DNA from: Campylobacteraceae bacterium
GTDB taxonomy: Bacteria > Campylobacterota > Campylobacteria > Campylobacterales > Sulfurovaceae
Assembly: GCA_027023145.1 (NCBI GenBank)
Contig: JALVWV010000143.1
Span: 1 to 11,705, forward strand
Direction of reading: 5' to 3'
Length of the DNA stretch: 11,705 nucleotides
Every line of letters begins with the position of its first letter. The stretch's first letter is position 1. The notes below the pieces were generated by a model that ran no database searches, was not told the DNA's origin, and saw nothing but the letters and a program-made list of their open reading frames with translations. This document shows, piece after piece, positions 6,047 through 11,705 of the stretch. A program made the translations under genes and the position numbers.

Positions 6047-6480
6047 TTCCGTATTGCCTGCTCAATCCATCCCCTCAACTGCGCCTCCGGCAGCGCCCCG
6101 CTCACCCGATCCACCTCACGGCCGTTTTTGAACACAATGGTGGTAGGGATGCTTCGAATGCCATACTGGGAAGCGATCTGCGGTGCCGTTTCGGTGTTGA
6201 GCTTGATAAATTGTGCTTTGAGTGGCATCGAGGCAGCGACACTTGTAAAAGCCGGTGCCATCATCTTGCACGGTCCGCACCACTCCGCCCAGAAATCAAC
6301 AACCACCGGCAGATCCGAGCCGCCGACAAACTGTGAAAACTTCTGCGCATCGACATCAACCGGATGGGTATCGAGCAGGGAGCGTTTACAATGACCGCAG
6401 TTGGCTTTGGTGTAGCTCTCTTTGGCCGGGATACGGTTGATCTTGCCGCAATGGGGGCAGGTAACATTAATGGTTGACAT
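6040..6480 (-). CDS. trxC: Zinc-ribbon thioredoxin (thioredoxin 2, TrxC)
   Basis: TrxC is a cytoplasmic disulfide reductase. The N-terminal zinc ribbon has CPHC (C8, C11) and CGHC (C28, C31), the feature that separates TrxC from TrxA. The thioredoxin fold follows with the active site WCGPC (C68, C71), the preceding VVVDFWAEW, and the cis-proline in SIPTT (P112). At 146 aa it is of normal TrxC length. The ATG at 6480 has an excellent ribosome site (AAGGAG, 7 nt upstream) and a TACAAT -10 box further up. Members of this family work in oxidative-stress defence and are reduced by thioredoxin reductase, which is not in the window. The last residue and stop (AAT TAG) fall in a heptad repeat array, so the extreme C terminus may have been set by that element. 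Confidence 0.95.
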   Translation of the reverse strand: MSTINVTCPHCGKINRIPAKESYTKANCGHCKRSLLDTHPVDVDAQKFSQFVGGSDLPVVVDFWAEWCGPCKMMAPAFTSVAASMPLKAQFIKLNTETAPQIASQYGIRSIPTTIVFKNGREVDRVSGALPEAQLRGWIEQAIRKN

Positions 6481-6504
6481 GGGATTCTCCTTGGTTTTTG
6501 GCGT

Positions 6505-6510
6505 ATTGTA
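6505..6510 (-). promoter_or_regulatory. Putative -10 box of trxC
   Basis: TACAAT on the minus strand (6510-6505) lies 25 bp before the ATG. The -35 region is not convincing. The call relies on position and one box only. Confidence 0.4.
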
Positions 6511-6578
6511 GCCAAACAGAAGAGGAAAACTTTCTACTTAGGTTGCATTTTGTTTTTTGCGTTGTGGTTTTTCACTCT

Positions 6579-6604
6579 CGTGCCATATCTCCCGATATGG
6601 CACG
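6579..6604. repeat. 26-bp perfect palindrome, copy 1
   Basis: Arms CGTGCCATATC (6579-6589) and GATATGGCACG (6594-6604) enclose the loop TCCC. An identical 26-bp copy is at 11331-11356. It lies in the 217-bp gap between trxC and mscS, about 100 bp upstream of the trxC start. Confidence 0.75.
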
Positions 6605-6625
6605 CATACAGCTAAATCGGTCAGC

Positions 6626-6680
6626 GGGGTCAGGTGATTCATGATGCATCGTTGCGACGCATCACAAATCACCAGACCCC
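6626..6680. repeat. 55-bp imperfect inverted repeat downstream of mscS
   Basis: GGGGTC, GGTGATT, TGATGC and TCG on the left pair with CGA, GCATCA, AATCACC and GACCCC on the right around a TTG loop: 22 of 26 positions pair. It begins 18 bp after the mscS stop and could be a terminator-like hairpin, a long REP or a small mobile-element remnant. No second copy is present in this window. Confidence 0.65.
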
Positions 6681-6690
6681 TGTCACCCCT

Positions 6691-6725
6691 CTAATTTCTA
6701 CCTTCTAATTTCTAATTTTTCTAAT
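6691..6725 (-). repeat. Variant heptad array (TTAGAAA type) overlapping the 3' end of mscS
   Basis: On the minus strand, five spaced copies of TTAGAAA, TTAGAAG or TTAGAGG-like units run through the last codons of mscS (ending LEKLEIRR) and its stop TAG (6700-6698). The unit differs from the TTAGGAA arrays by one base. It lacks the box and 7-3-7 hairpin seen in copies A to C. Confidence 0.55.
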
Positions 6726-7906
6726 GTAATCTCCTCCTGCGGCACCGCCAGCTCGAGTTTTGAATCTCTTACGATCTCGATAATTCGTTTGAGCACATCT
6801 TGTTTGACACTGAGCCATTTTTCCCAGTGTACCGACTCTGAAAAGGCATAGATGAGGAGATTCATCGAGTACGTATCGATCGTATCGAGGTAAACCAGTA
6901 GGGTCTTTTTGACCCCGTATTTATCCTCGATATTGAAAAGCCCCGTCTCAAACGTCCGTTTGTTCTGGATCAAATGGCGCAGGCGGGTGTCGTTGACGAT
7001 ATCCGGATGGCGCTCGAGCATATTTCGGATCGCTTCAAGTACTCGGCTGAGCTCGGTCGTATCGTATGTGTATTTCAGGCGGAGATTGAATTTGATCCGT
7101 CGTCCGACGAGCCGAGCCGACCAGTTATGGATCGCACTGTTGGCCAGACGAGAGTTGGGGATCGTCACAAGGGCGTTGTCGAAGGTGCGGACGCGGGTCG
7201 CTGCCAGACCAATCTCCACGACGAACCCCTCCACATCCTTCGTCTCGATCCAGTCGCCGAGGCTGAATGCCTGCTCACTCACGAGGCGGATCGAGTCGAA
7301 GAAATTGGTCAGTGTATCTTTGGCCGTAAAGCCGATCAGCACCCCGCCGATCCCCAGAGATGTGATCAATCCTGTCAGATCAACCCCCATCCGAGCCAAT
7401 ACCATCAGCACGATCACCGCTCCGATGATGATCTTGATGATGTTGAGGAAGAGATTGAAAAACTCCTTGCGCACTTTTTCCTGACGGTTGATCCGGATTG
7501 AGAGGGACGTGTAGAGGAAAAATTTCGCCACTTCATAGACCCACCAAGCGATCAAGAGTGTGCTGAACAGGCTGAAGACAAACGCCACCTGATCCCCGGA
7601 CACAAACAAAAGGATCACATGACGGAGCAAGAAGAGGTACACCCAATACCGCATGGGACGCACCAGTTTCTCATAGCGGCGAAAAAGTAAACGATACAAA
7701 AGATGTTTGCGTCGCAGGTACAAAGCCAGCTTGACCGTCGTACGCAGAGGATACCGAAAAAGAAAACGGAGCAGCAGCAGCAAAAGCAACAACCCCGCCG
7801 CGACGACCACGTGCCCCGGTGTTGTGTGTAACGCTACGACGAAATGCAACAGCCCCTCGGGCAATTGTTGATTGATATATGCGATAAAATGTTCCATGAA
7901 ATGCAT
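6698..7906 (-). CDS. MscS-family small-conductance mechanosensitive channel
   Basis: This inner-membrane channel is expected to open under membrane tension and release solutes on hypo-osmotic shock. In 402 aa there are hydrophobic segments near 30-50, 86-103, 107-126 and 155-172. The pore helix and its junction are DLTGLITSLGIGGVLIGFTAKDTLTNFFDS in 176-205, the family hallmark. The beta domain follows (FSLGDWIETKDVEGFVVEIGLAATRVRTFDN and TIPNSRLANSAIHNWS within 214-263), then the alpha/beta C-terminal domain. The N-terminal extension with extra helices puts it among longer MscS homologues, not E. coli MscS itself (286 aa). The start is uncertain: ATG at 7906 or at 7897, neither with a good ribosome site. 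The last eight residues are encoded by a heptad repeat array. It is divergent from the TRAP operon. Confidence 0.92.
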   Translation of the reverse strand: MHFMEHFIAYINQQLPEGLLHFVVALHTTPGHVVVAAGLLLLLLLLRFLFRYPLRTTVKLALYLRRKHLLYRLLFRRYEKLVRPMRYWVYLFLLRHVILLFVSGDQVAFVFSLFSTLLIAWWVYEVAKFFLYTSLSIRINRQEKVRKEFFNLFLNIIKIIIGAVIVLMVLARMGVDLTGLITSLGIGGVLIGFTAKDTLTNFFDSIRLVSEQAFSLGDWIETKDVEGFVVEIGLAATRVRTFDNALVTIPNSRLANSAIHNWSARLVGRRIKFNLRLKYTYDTTELSRVLEAIRNMLERHPDIVNDTRLRHLIQNKRTFETGLFNIEDKYGVKKTLLVYLDTIDTYSMNLLIYAFSESVHWEKWLSVKQDVLKRIIEIVRDSKLELAVPQEEITLEKLEIRR

Positions 7907-7949
7907 TGTATCAAAATAACATTATTACTGCCCTATCCCTTACTACAAC

Positions 7950-7999
7950 TTCTCTATAACTATTCTTAGAGAATTGAACAATTTTGAAGTTTTCTCTAA
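7950..7999. promoter_or_regulatory. Operator-like TTCTCTA / TAGAGAA cluster in the divergent region
   Basis: TTCTCTA (7950-7956) and TAGAGAA (7967-7973) form a perfect 7-bp inverted repeat with 10-bp spacing, and TTCTCTA recurs at 7992-7998. The cluster lies in the 205-bp gap between mscS and the TAXI gene, where a regulator could act on either. A weak candidate promoter for the TAXI gene, TTGAAG (7984-7989) with 17-bp spacing to TAGAGT (8007-8012), overlaps it. The repeats are seen; the function is inferred. Confidence 0.35.
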
Positions 8000-8041
8000 A
8001 GGTTAATAGAGTATGATTTTGTGTTGCATCTTGACAGAGAT

Positions 8042-8058
8042 CAATCCACCGTGGATTG
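8042..8058 (+). promoter_or_regulatory. Palindrome in the TAXI 5' leader
   Basis: CAATCCAC and GTGGATTG flank a single central C, a perfect 8-bp inverted repeat, just after a TTGACA (8031-8036) that lacks a matching -10. It could be an operator or a leader hairpin for the TRAP operon. Nothing else identifies it. Confidence 0.35.
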
Positions 8059-8111
8059 TTGCTCTTGCAGATTCAAACACAACCATCCCCCCTACTCACA
8101 AGGAGAGTAAC

Positions 8112-9062
8112 ATGACTAAATTGACCAAATCCATCCTGACAGCTTCCGTACTGTTCAGCGGCTCCGCGTTTGCGGCTCAGTTCATCACCATCGGTACCGG
8201 TGGTGTCACCGGCACCTACTACCCCACCGGTGGTGCGATCTGCCGTATGATGAACAAAGAGAAGAAAAAAACCGGCATCCGCTGCTCCGTCGAGTCTACC
8301 GGTGGTTCTGTCTACAACGTCAACACCATCAATGCCAACGAGCTGGACTTCGGTATCGCTCAGAGTGATACCGCCTACCAGGCATTCCACGGTGAAGGAA
8401 AATTCAAGGGCAAAGCGATCAAAGGACTCCGCTCCGTCATCGCCATCTACCCTGAGCTCCTCGCGTTCGTCGTCAGCAAGGACAGCGGCATCAAAAAGCT
8501 CACCGATATCAAAGGGAAAAAAGTCAACATCGACGTCGCTGGTTCCGGCACCCGTATGACCACCGAAATCGTCCTCAAGGCCTTCGGCATCAAACTCTCC
8601 GATCTGGCTCTGGCCAATGAGCTCAAGTCTTCCGAAGGACCTACCATGCTCAAAGACCACAAAATCGATGGTTACTTTGGTGTCTTCGGTCACCCCACCG
8701 CCAACATCAAAGATGCCGCCAACTCGGTTGACATTGATCTCGTACCCATCGACGGCAAGCCCATCGACGATCTCGTAGCCAAGTACTCCTACTATGCCAA
8801 AGGGGTCATCTCCGGTACCTTCTACAAAGGGGTCAAGCACGACACACCGAGCATCGGAGTCAAAGCGGTTCTCTGTACCAAGAATACCATCGATGACAAA
8901 GTGGTCTATGCTCTGACCAAGACCATCCTTGACAACTTTGAGGCGTTCAAAAAACTGCACCCTGCTTACAAGACCATCACCAAGAAGTCTTTGCTCGACG
9001 GTCTGGCCGTACCTCAGCATCCCGGCGCAGTCAAAGCGTTCAAAGAAGCTGGCCTTTTGTAA
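8112..9062 (+). CDS. TAXI-family TRAP transporter solute-binding protein
   Basis: This is the periplasmic receptor that captures the substrate and delivers it to the fused TRAP permease encoded next. The 316-aa precursor has the signal peptide MTKLTKSILTASVLFSGSAFA (cut after residue 21), then the TAXI hallmark FITIGTGGVTGTYYPTGGAI, then SVESTGGSVYNVNTINANELDFGIAQSD and VNIDVAGSGTRMTTE within the ligand-binding fold. The start is the ATG at 8112: AGGAG lies 6 nt upstream and the signal peptide begins there. The reading frame stays open to an ATG at 8013, but the extra 33 residues are not signal-like. TAXI substrates known elsewhere include C4-dicarboxylates and glutamate; this one cannot be assigned. 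The gene is the first of a two-gene operon, with 35 bp to the permease gene. Confidence 0.95.
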   Translation: MTKLTKSILTASVLFSGSAFAAQFITIGTGGVTGTYYPTGGAICRMMNKEKKKTGIRCSVESTGGSVYNVNTINANELDFGIAQSDTAYQAFHGEGKFKGKAIKGLRSVIAIYPELLAFVVSKDSGIKKLTDIKGKKVNIDVAGSGTRMTTEIVLKAFGIKLSDLALANELKSSEGPTMLKDHKIDGYFGVFGHPTANIKDAANSVDIDLVPIDGKPIDDLVAKYSYYAKGVISGTFYKGVKHDTPSIGVKAVLCTKNTIDDKVVYALTKTILDNFEAFKKLHPAYKTITKKSLLDGLAVPQHPGAVKAFKEAGLL

Positions 9063-9097
9063 GGAGAACTTTTACCCCAATGTCTAAAGGCTGACTC

Positions 9098-11215
9098 ATG
9101 AAAGAAAATACCACCAATCTGGATATCCCTGTGATCGATCCGGATGAAGAAGAGAAGCTGATAGAACAATTCGAGGGTCAACGCACCCTCGAAGAGGGGA
9201 CGTGGCAACATCGCCTGATCGTTGTCATCGCCTTCCTCTGGTCTGCTTTTCAAATCTACGTCGTTATCCACCCTATCAACAGCGTCTTTGTCCGCTCTTT
9301 TCACCTCTCGTTTGCTCTGGCTTTGGCGTTTGCCATGTATCCCATGTTTAAATCCCCCAAAACCATGACCACCATCCCTTGGTACAACTTCCTCATCGCA
9401 CCTGCTGCGATCGCGACGGCACTCTATATTGTCTTTGCCTATGATGCCCTCAACGCTCGCAGCGGGGCATGGGAACCTCTTGATGTCATCATGGGACTCG
9501 CAGGTCTCTTCTTCCTTCTCAAAGCAGCACGACGTTCACTTGGGCTGGCATTGCCAGTGATTGCTGTGGTTTTCCTGATGTACGATTATCTCGGCCCCTA
9601 TATGCCTGATCTCATCGCACACAAGGGGGCAAGCATCAACAAAATCGTCGGACAAATGTATCTCACAACTGAAGGGATCTTCGGTGTGCCGCTTGGGGTG
9701 AGTGCGAGCTTCGTCTTCCTCTTTGTCCTGTTTGGCGCCCTGCTCGACCGTGCCGGTGCAGGTGAATACTTCATCAACATCGCCTACAACCTGCTCGGCA
9801 AGTATGATGGAGGACCCGCCAAAGCATCCGTTGCCGCATCAGGGCTCATGGGGATCATCTCCGGAAGTTCCATCGCCAACACCGTCACCACCGGAACGTT
9901 TACCATCCCACTGATGAAACGCCTCGGCTTCCCAGCCCACAAAGCTGGTGCGGTCGAAGTCGCTTCATCCGTCAACGGTCAGCTCATGCCGCCCATTATG
10001 GGGGCAGCGGCCTTCATCATCGCCGAATTCCTCGGACTGAGCTACACCGAAGTGGTCAAAGCAGCTTTTGTCCCGGCATTTACCAGTTATTTCGCCCTCT
10101 TTTACATCGTCCACCTTGAGGCGCGAAAACTGGGGATCAAAGGGGAAGATCCAAGTAATCTCCAGAAGGTCTACCCAATCTTTATCAAAGGGATCCACTT
10201 CATCGTGCCGATCTTTTACCTTATCTACACCCTTTTGATCCTCAAAGAGTCGGCACAATCGGCTGCGTTTAATGCCATCGTGCTCATGATGCTGATCATG
10301 GTGACTCAGCACCCTTTCAAAGCGATGATCACCAAAGAGCCTCTTACGGTTGATGTTTGGCTACAAGGGTTCAAAGATATCGCTAATGGCATGGTCAATG
10401 GCGCCAAAAACATGGTGCCCATCGCTATCGCTACTGGCGTTGCCGGGATCGTCGTCGGCTCGGTCACCCTGACCGGAATCGGCTTGATCCTCGCGGATGT
10501 CATCGATCAACTCTCCAACGGAAACATCATTCTCGTCCTTGTCCTCACTGCCGTCGTCTCCTTGATCCTCGGAATGGGACTGCCCACCACAGCCAACTAC
10601 ATCGTCATGGCAGCCCTGACCGCTCCGGTCATCATGCAGTTGGCAGCTGACAACGGGTACATCATCCCAGCGATTGCGGCGCACATGTTTGTGTTTTATT
10701 TCGGAATACTAGCGGACGATACGCCACCCGTAGGGATGGCAGCCTATGCCGCCGCCGGGATCGCCAAAGCCGATCCAATCAAAACCGGTCTCCAGGGATT
10801 CATGTACGACATCCGTACGGCGATCCTCCCCTTCATGTTCTTCTTCAACAACAAGCTGTTGCTGATCGAGAGTGTCAATGTCGATGATCCCAACGATCCG
10901 GCAGGCTGGGTATGGATCACCAATCCACTGGAAATCCTCGGCATCTTTGCGTTTGCTGTCATGGGTATGTTTGCCTTCACCTCTGCCGTGCAGGGCTTCT
11001 ACCTCACCAAGGTCAATATCCTGGAGCGTATCTTGTTCCTCATCATTATCCCATTTGCCTTCTTGCCCGATCTCATGGCCAGCAAACTGCATTTGGGATC
11101 CTACCTCATCTCATGGGCCATTGCGGCGGGGATCTATATCCTCATTTATGCCATGCAAAAAGCCCGCATCTCTAAACACGGGCACTATGTCCCGACAAAA
11201 GTTGGTTTCCATTAA
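9098..11215 (+). CDS. Fused TRAP transporter permease (small + large subunits, TAXI type)
   Basis: This inner-membrane secondary transporter takes up solute using an ion gradient. The 705-aa protein has a charged cytoplasmic N terminus (1-37), the four-helix DctQ-like part (about 38-165) and the DctM-like part (about 185-690), as in TAXI-associated fused permeases. Large-subunit motifs are SGSSIANTVTTG (255-266), QLMPPIMGAAAFIIAEFLG (295-313), GMGLPTTANYIVMA (492-505) and FGILADDTPPVGMAAYAAAG (535-554). The ATG at 9098 follows AAAGG at 7 nt. A stronger AAGGAG overlaps the TAXI stop but is too far away; it precedes a four-codon frame (9080-9094) that is probably meaningless. The gene is complete and its length normal. 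After the stop comes a 451-bp convergent region without genes. Confidence 0.96.
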   Translation: MKENTTNLDIPVIDPDEEEKLIEQFEGQRTLEEGTWQHRLIVVIAFLWSAFQIYVVIHPINSVFVRSFHLSFALALAFAMYPMFKSPKTMTTIPWYNFLIAPAAIATALYIVFAYDALNARSGAWEPLDVIMGLAGLFFLLKAARRSLGLALPVIAVVFLMYDYLGPYMPDLIAHKGASINKIVGQMYLTTEGIFGVPLGVSASFVFLFVLFGALLDRAGAGEYFINIAYNLLGKYDGGPAKASVAASGLMGIISGSSIANTVTTGTFTIPLMKRLGFPAHKAGAVEVASSVNGQLMPPIMGAAAFIIAEFLGLSYTEVVKAAFVPAFTSYFALFYIVHLEARKLGIKGEDPSNLQKVYPIFIKGIHFIVPIFYLIYTLLILKESAQSAAFNAIVLMMLIMVTQHPFKAMITKEPLTVDVWLQGFKDIANGMVNGAKNMVPIAIATGVAGIVVGSVTLTGIGLILADVIDQLSNGNIILVLVLTAVVSLILGMGLPTTANYIVMAALTAPVIMQLAADNGYIIPAIAAHMFVFYFGILADDTPPVGMAAYAAAGIAKADPIKTGLQGFMYDIRTAILPFMFFFNNKLLLIESVNVDDPNDPAGWVWITNPLEILGIFAFAVMGMFAFTSAVQGFYLTKVNILERILFLIIIPFAFLPDLMASKLHLGSYLISWAIAAGIYILIYAMQKARISKHGHYVPTKVGFH

Positions 11216-11225
11216 ACCGATTTTT

Positions 11226-11246
11226 CCCACACCTCTCCGGTGTGGG
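11226..11246 (+). terminator. GC-rich hairpin after the TRAP permease gene
   Basis: CCCACACC (11226-11233) and GGTGTGGG (11239-11246) form a perfect 8-bp stem with loop TCTCC, 10 bp after the stop. The T run lies before the stem, not after it, so it is not a classic intrinsic terminator. It may stabilise the 3' end or be another REP-like palindrome. Confidence 0.4.
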
Positions 11247-11251
11247 GACTT

Positions 11252-11273
11252 GGTCGGCTGAAGCCAACCCTAC
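11252..11273 (-). repeat. REP with GTAGGG head
   Basis: On the minus strand, GTAGGG (11273-11268) leads into stem GGTTGGCT / AGCCGACC. These 22 bp are identical to 3791-3812 inside the CxxCH gene. A GGAATTTTGG box (11293-11284, minus strand) lies just before it. Confidence 0.7.
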
Positions 11274-11330
11274 GAAGATCGTTCCAAAATTCCAGACAGA
11301 ATATCCTACAGAGCCACTTGCAAATTTCCT

Positions 11331-11356
11331 CGTGCCATATCTCCCGATATGGCACG
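11331..11356. repeat. 26-bp perfect palindrome, copy 2
   Basis: It is identical base for base to 6579-6604 (arms CGTGCCATATC / GATATGGCACG, loop TCCC). A weaker relative, GATATGG...CCATATC with a 10-nt loop, follows at 11372-11395. The flanking sequences of the two 26-bp copies differ. Confidence 0.75.
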
Positions 11357-11429
11357 ACCCCTGACAAACTCGATATGGTGGATCGATTCCATATCAGGAA
11401 AGACTGCGAAAAAACTCAGGAATTTTGGA

Positions 11430-11499
11430 GCAGGGACTTCAGTCCCGTACAATGAATCCCCATAAAATGGCGCCATTTTAACGGGGCTAAAGCCCCTAC
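11430..11499. repeat. REPIN: GACTTCAGTC and GGGGCTAAAGCCCC palindromes, heads outward
   Basis: The left REP has head GCAGGG and palindrome GGGACTTCAGTCCC (11433-11446). The right REP, on the minus strand, has head GTAGGGG and palindrome GGGGCTTTAGCCCC (11496-11483). A perfect 18-bp palindrome TAAAATGGCGCCATTTTA (11463-11480) lies between them. The total of 70 bp is close to the 67-bp REPIN at 3746-3812. A GGAATTTTGG box (11419-11428) sits just before it. Confidence 0.65.
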
Positions 11500-11575
11500 T
11501 CCTTAAAAGTGCGTGTTCTTTCACAGTCTCAGGAGATATGGAACCAGTGAGCAGAATAGAAAGAGGTATTATATT

Positions 11576-11597
11576 GTAAGGTTGGCTTCAGCCGACC
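11576..11597 (+). repeat. REP, near-identical to 11252-11273, opposite strand
   Basis: GTAAGG head (one change from GTAGGG), then stem GGTTGGCT / AGCCGACC, on the plus strand. With the copy at 11252-11273 it brackets about 300 bp of palindrome-rich DNA in the gap between the TRAP and ftsZ genes. Beyond it, 11600-11666 holds only a weak CACG / CGTG hairpin and a 28-base pure purine run (11632-11659). Confidence 0.65.
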
Positions 11598-11666
11598 ATC
11601 TACTATTCTATCCCACGAAAAAACGTGAGACAGGAAAAGAAAAGGGAGGGGAAAAGAGACGCGCAA

Positions 11667-11705
11667 TCAGTCCATTTGCTTGCGCAGGAAAGTAGGAACG
11701 TCGAG
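11667..11705 (-). CDS. ftsZ: FtsZ, last 12 codons (runs off right edge)
   Basis: The minus strand from the window edge reads LDVPTFLRKQMD and then TGA (11669-11667). This matches the conserved C-terminal peptide of the cell-division GTPase FtsZ (E. coli LDIPAFLRKQAD), which binds FtsA, ZipA and other division partners. The hydrophobic-proline-basic spacing and the position at the extreme C terminus are both right. Only this tail is visible, so the call rests on 12 residues. The gene converges with the TRAP operon. After the stop lies a C/T-rich tract on the minus strand, with no clear terminator hairpin close by. Confidence 0.75.
   Translation of the reverse strand, partial: LDVPTFLRKQMD

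Noticed and set aside
8013..8111. Upstream extension of the TAXI protein to an ATG at 8013
   Set aside because: The ATG at 8112 has AGGAG at 6 nt and begins a textbook signal peptide; the extra 33 residues would bury it.
8073..9020. 315-codon open frame on the minus strand opposite the TAXI gene
   Set aside because: It is a shadow of the GC-biased TAXI codons. The sense frame has signal peptide, ribosome site and family motifs; the antisense product is low-complexity Asp/Gly/Val.
9080..9094. Four-codon frame (MSKG, stop) between the TAXI and permease genes
   Set aside because: Its ATG is too far from the AAGGAG at 9061, and such short frames are common by chance. A leader-peptide role has no support.
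11240..11455. 71-codon plus-strand frame after the TRAP gene
   Set aside because: It runs through the REP at 11252-11273 and the 26-bp palindrome; it lacks a start signal and any family resemblance.
11306..11524. 72-codon minus-strand frame in the convergent region
   Set aside because: Most of it is translated REP and palindrome sequence, with no ribosome site and no recognisable domain.
11513..11695. 60-codon plus-strand frame near the right edge
   Set aside because: It contains translated REP (VRLASADH) and a purine run and overlaps the ftsZ tail antisense; no ribosome site.
11690..11705. RNase P RNA-like GGAAAGT segment at the right edge
   Set aside because: The match is limited to a few bases, and the opposite strand encodes the FtsZ C-terminal peptide, which explains the sequence better.

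Overview
The window looks like a chromosome segment from a free-living member of the Campylobacterota (Epsilonproteobacteria), of the Sulfurimonas / Sulfurovum / Sulfuricurvum kind. This rests on family resemblance: a small c553-type cytochrome, a short CxxCH protein of a type I associate with this phylum, a two-component system without HAMP, and an FtsZ C-terminal peptide at the right edge. No rRNA, tRNA, CRISPR array, transposase or phage gene is visible.

Layout. Bases 1-7906 are read leftward. From right to left they encode an MscS-type channel (7906-6698), a zinc-ribbon thioredoxin TrxC (6480-6040), an OmpR-type response regulator overlapping its histidine kinase (5802-3969), a monohaem CxxCH protein (3830-3420), a c553-like cytochrome (3347-3051), a UPF0014/FetB-like permease (2981-2295), pseudouridine kinase PsuK (2291-1344) and pseudouridine-5'-phosphate glycosidase PsuG (1327-407). 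A partial HipB-like XRE regulator (126-1) runs off the left edge behind its own promoter. At about 7907-8111 transcription diverges. A TAXI-type TRAP binding protein (8112-9062) and its fused TRAP permease (9098-11215) run rightward and converge on the last codons of ftsZ (11705-11667, leftward).

Functional groups. PsuK and PsuG salvage pseudouridine to uracil plus ribose-5-phosphate and form a tight operon with the FetB-like permease. The TAXI protein and the fused permease form one sodium- or proton-driven TRAP importer of unknown substrate. The two c-type haem proteins are periplasmic electron-transfer candidates. The response regulator and kinase form one sensory pair whose signal is unknown.

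The most unusual content is non-coding. The intergenic spaces are packed with REP-like palindromes. Several carry the GTAG-type head known from REPs mobilised by RAYT transposases, and some are paired head-outward as REPINs. One 67-bp REPIN sits in frame inside the signal-peptide region of the CxxCH gene. A second, linked element recurs three times: a TTAGGAA-type heptad array, then a GGARTTTWGGTWT box, then a hairpin of strict 7-3-7 geometry whose stem changes by compensatory substitutions. Two of these arrays, and a variant heptad array without the box and hairpin, supply the TAG stop codon of the gene they follow (histidine kinase, trxC, mscS). I consider this composite 3'-end element the best candidate for something undescribed here.
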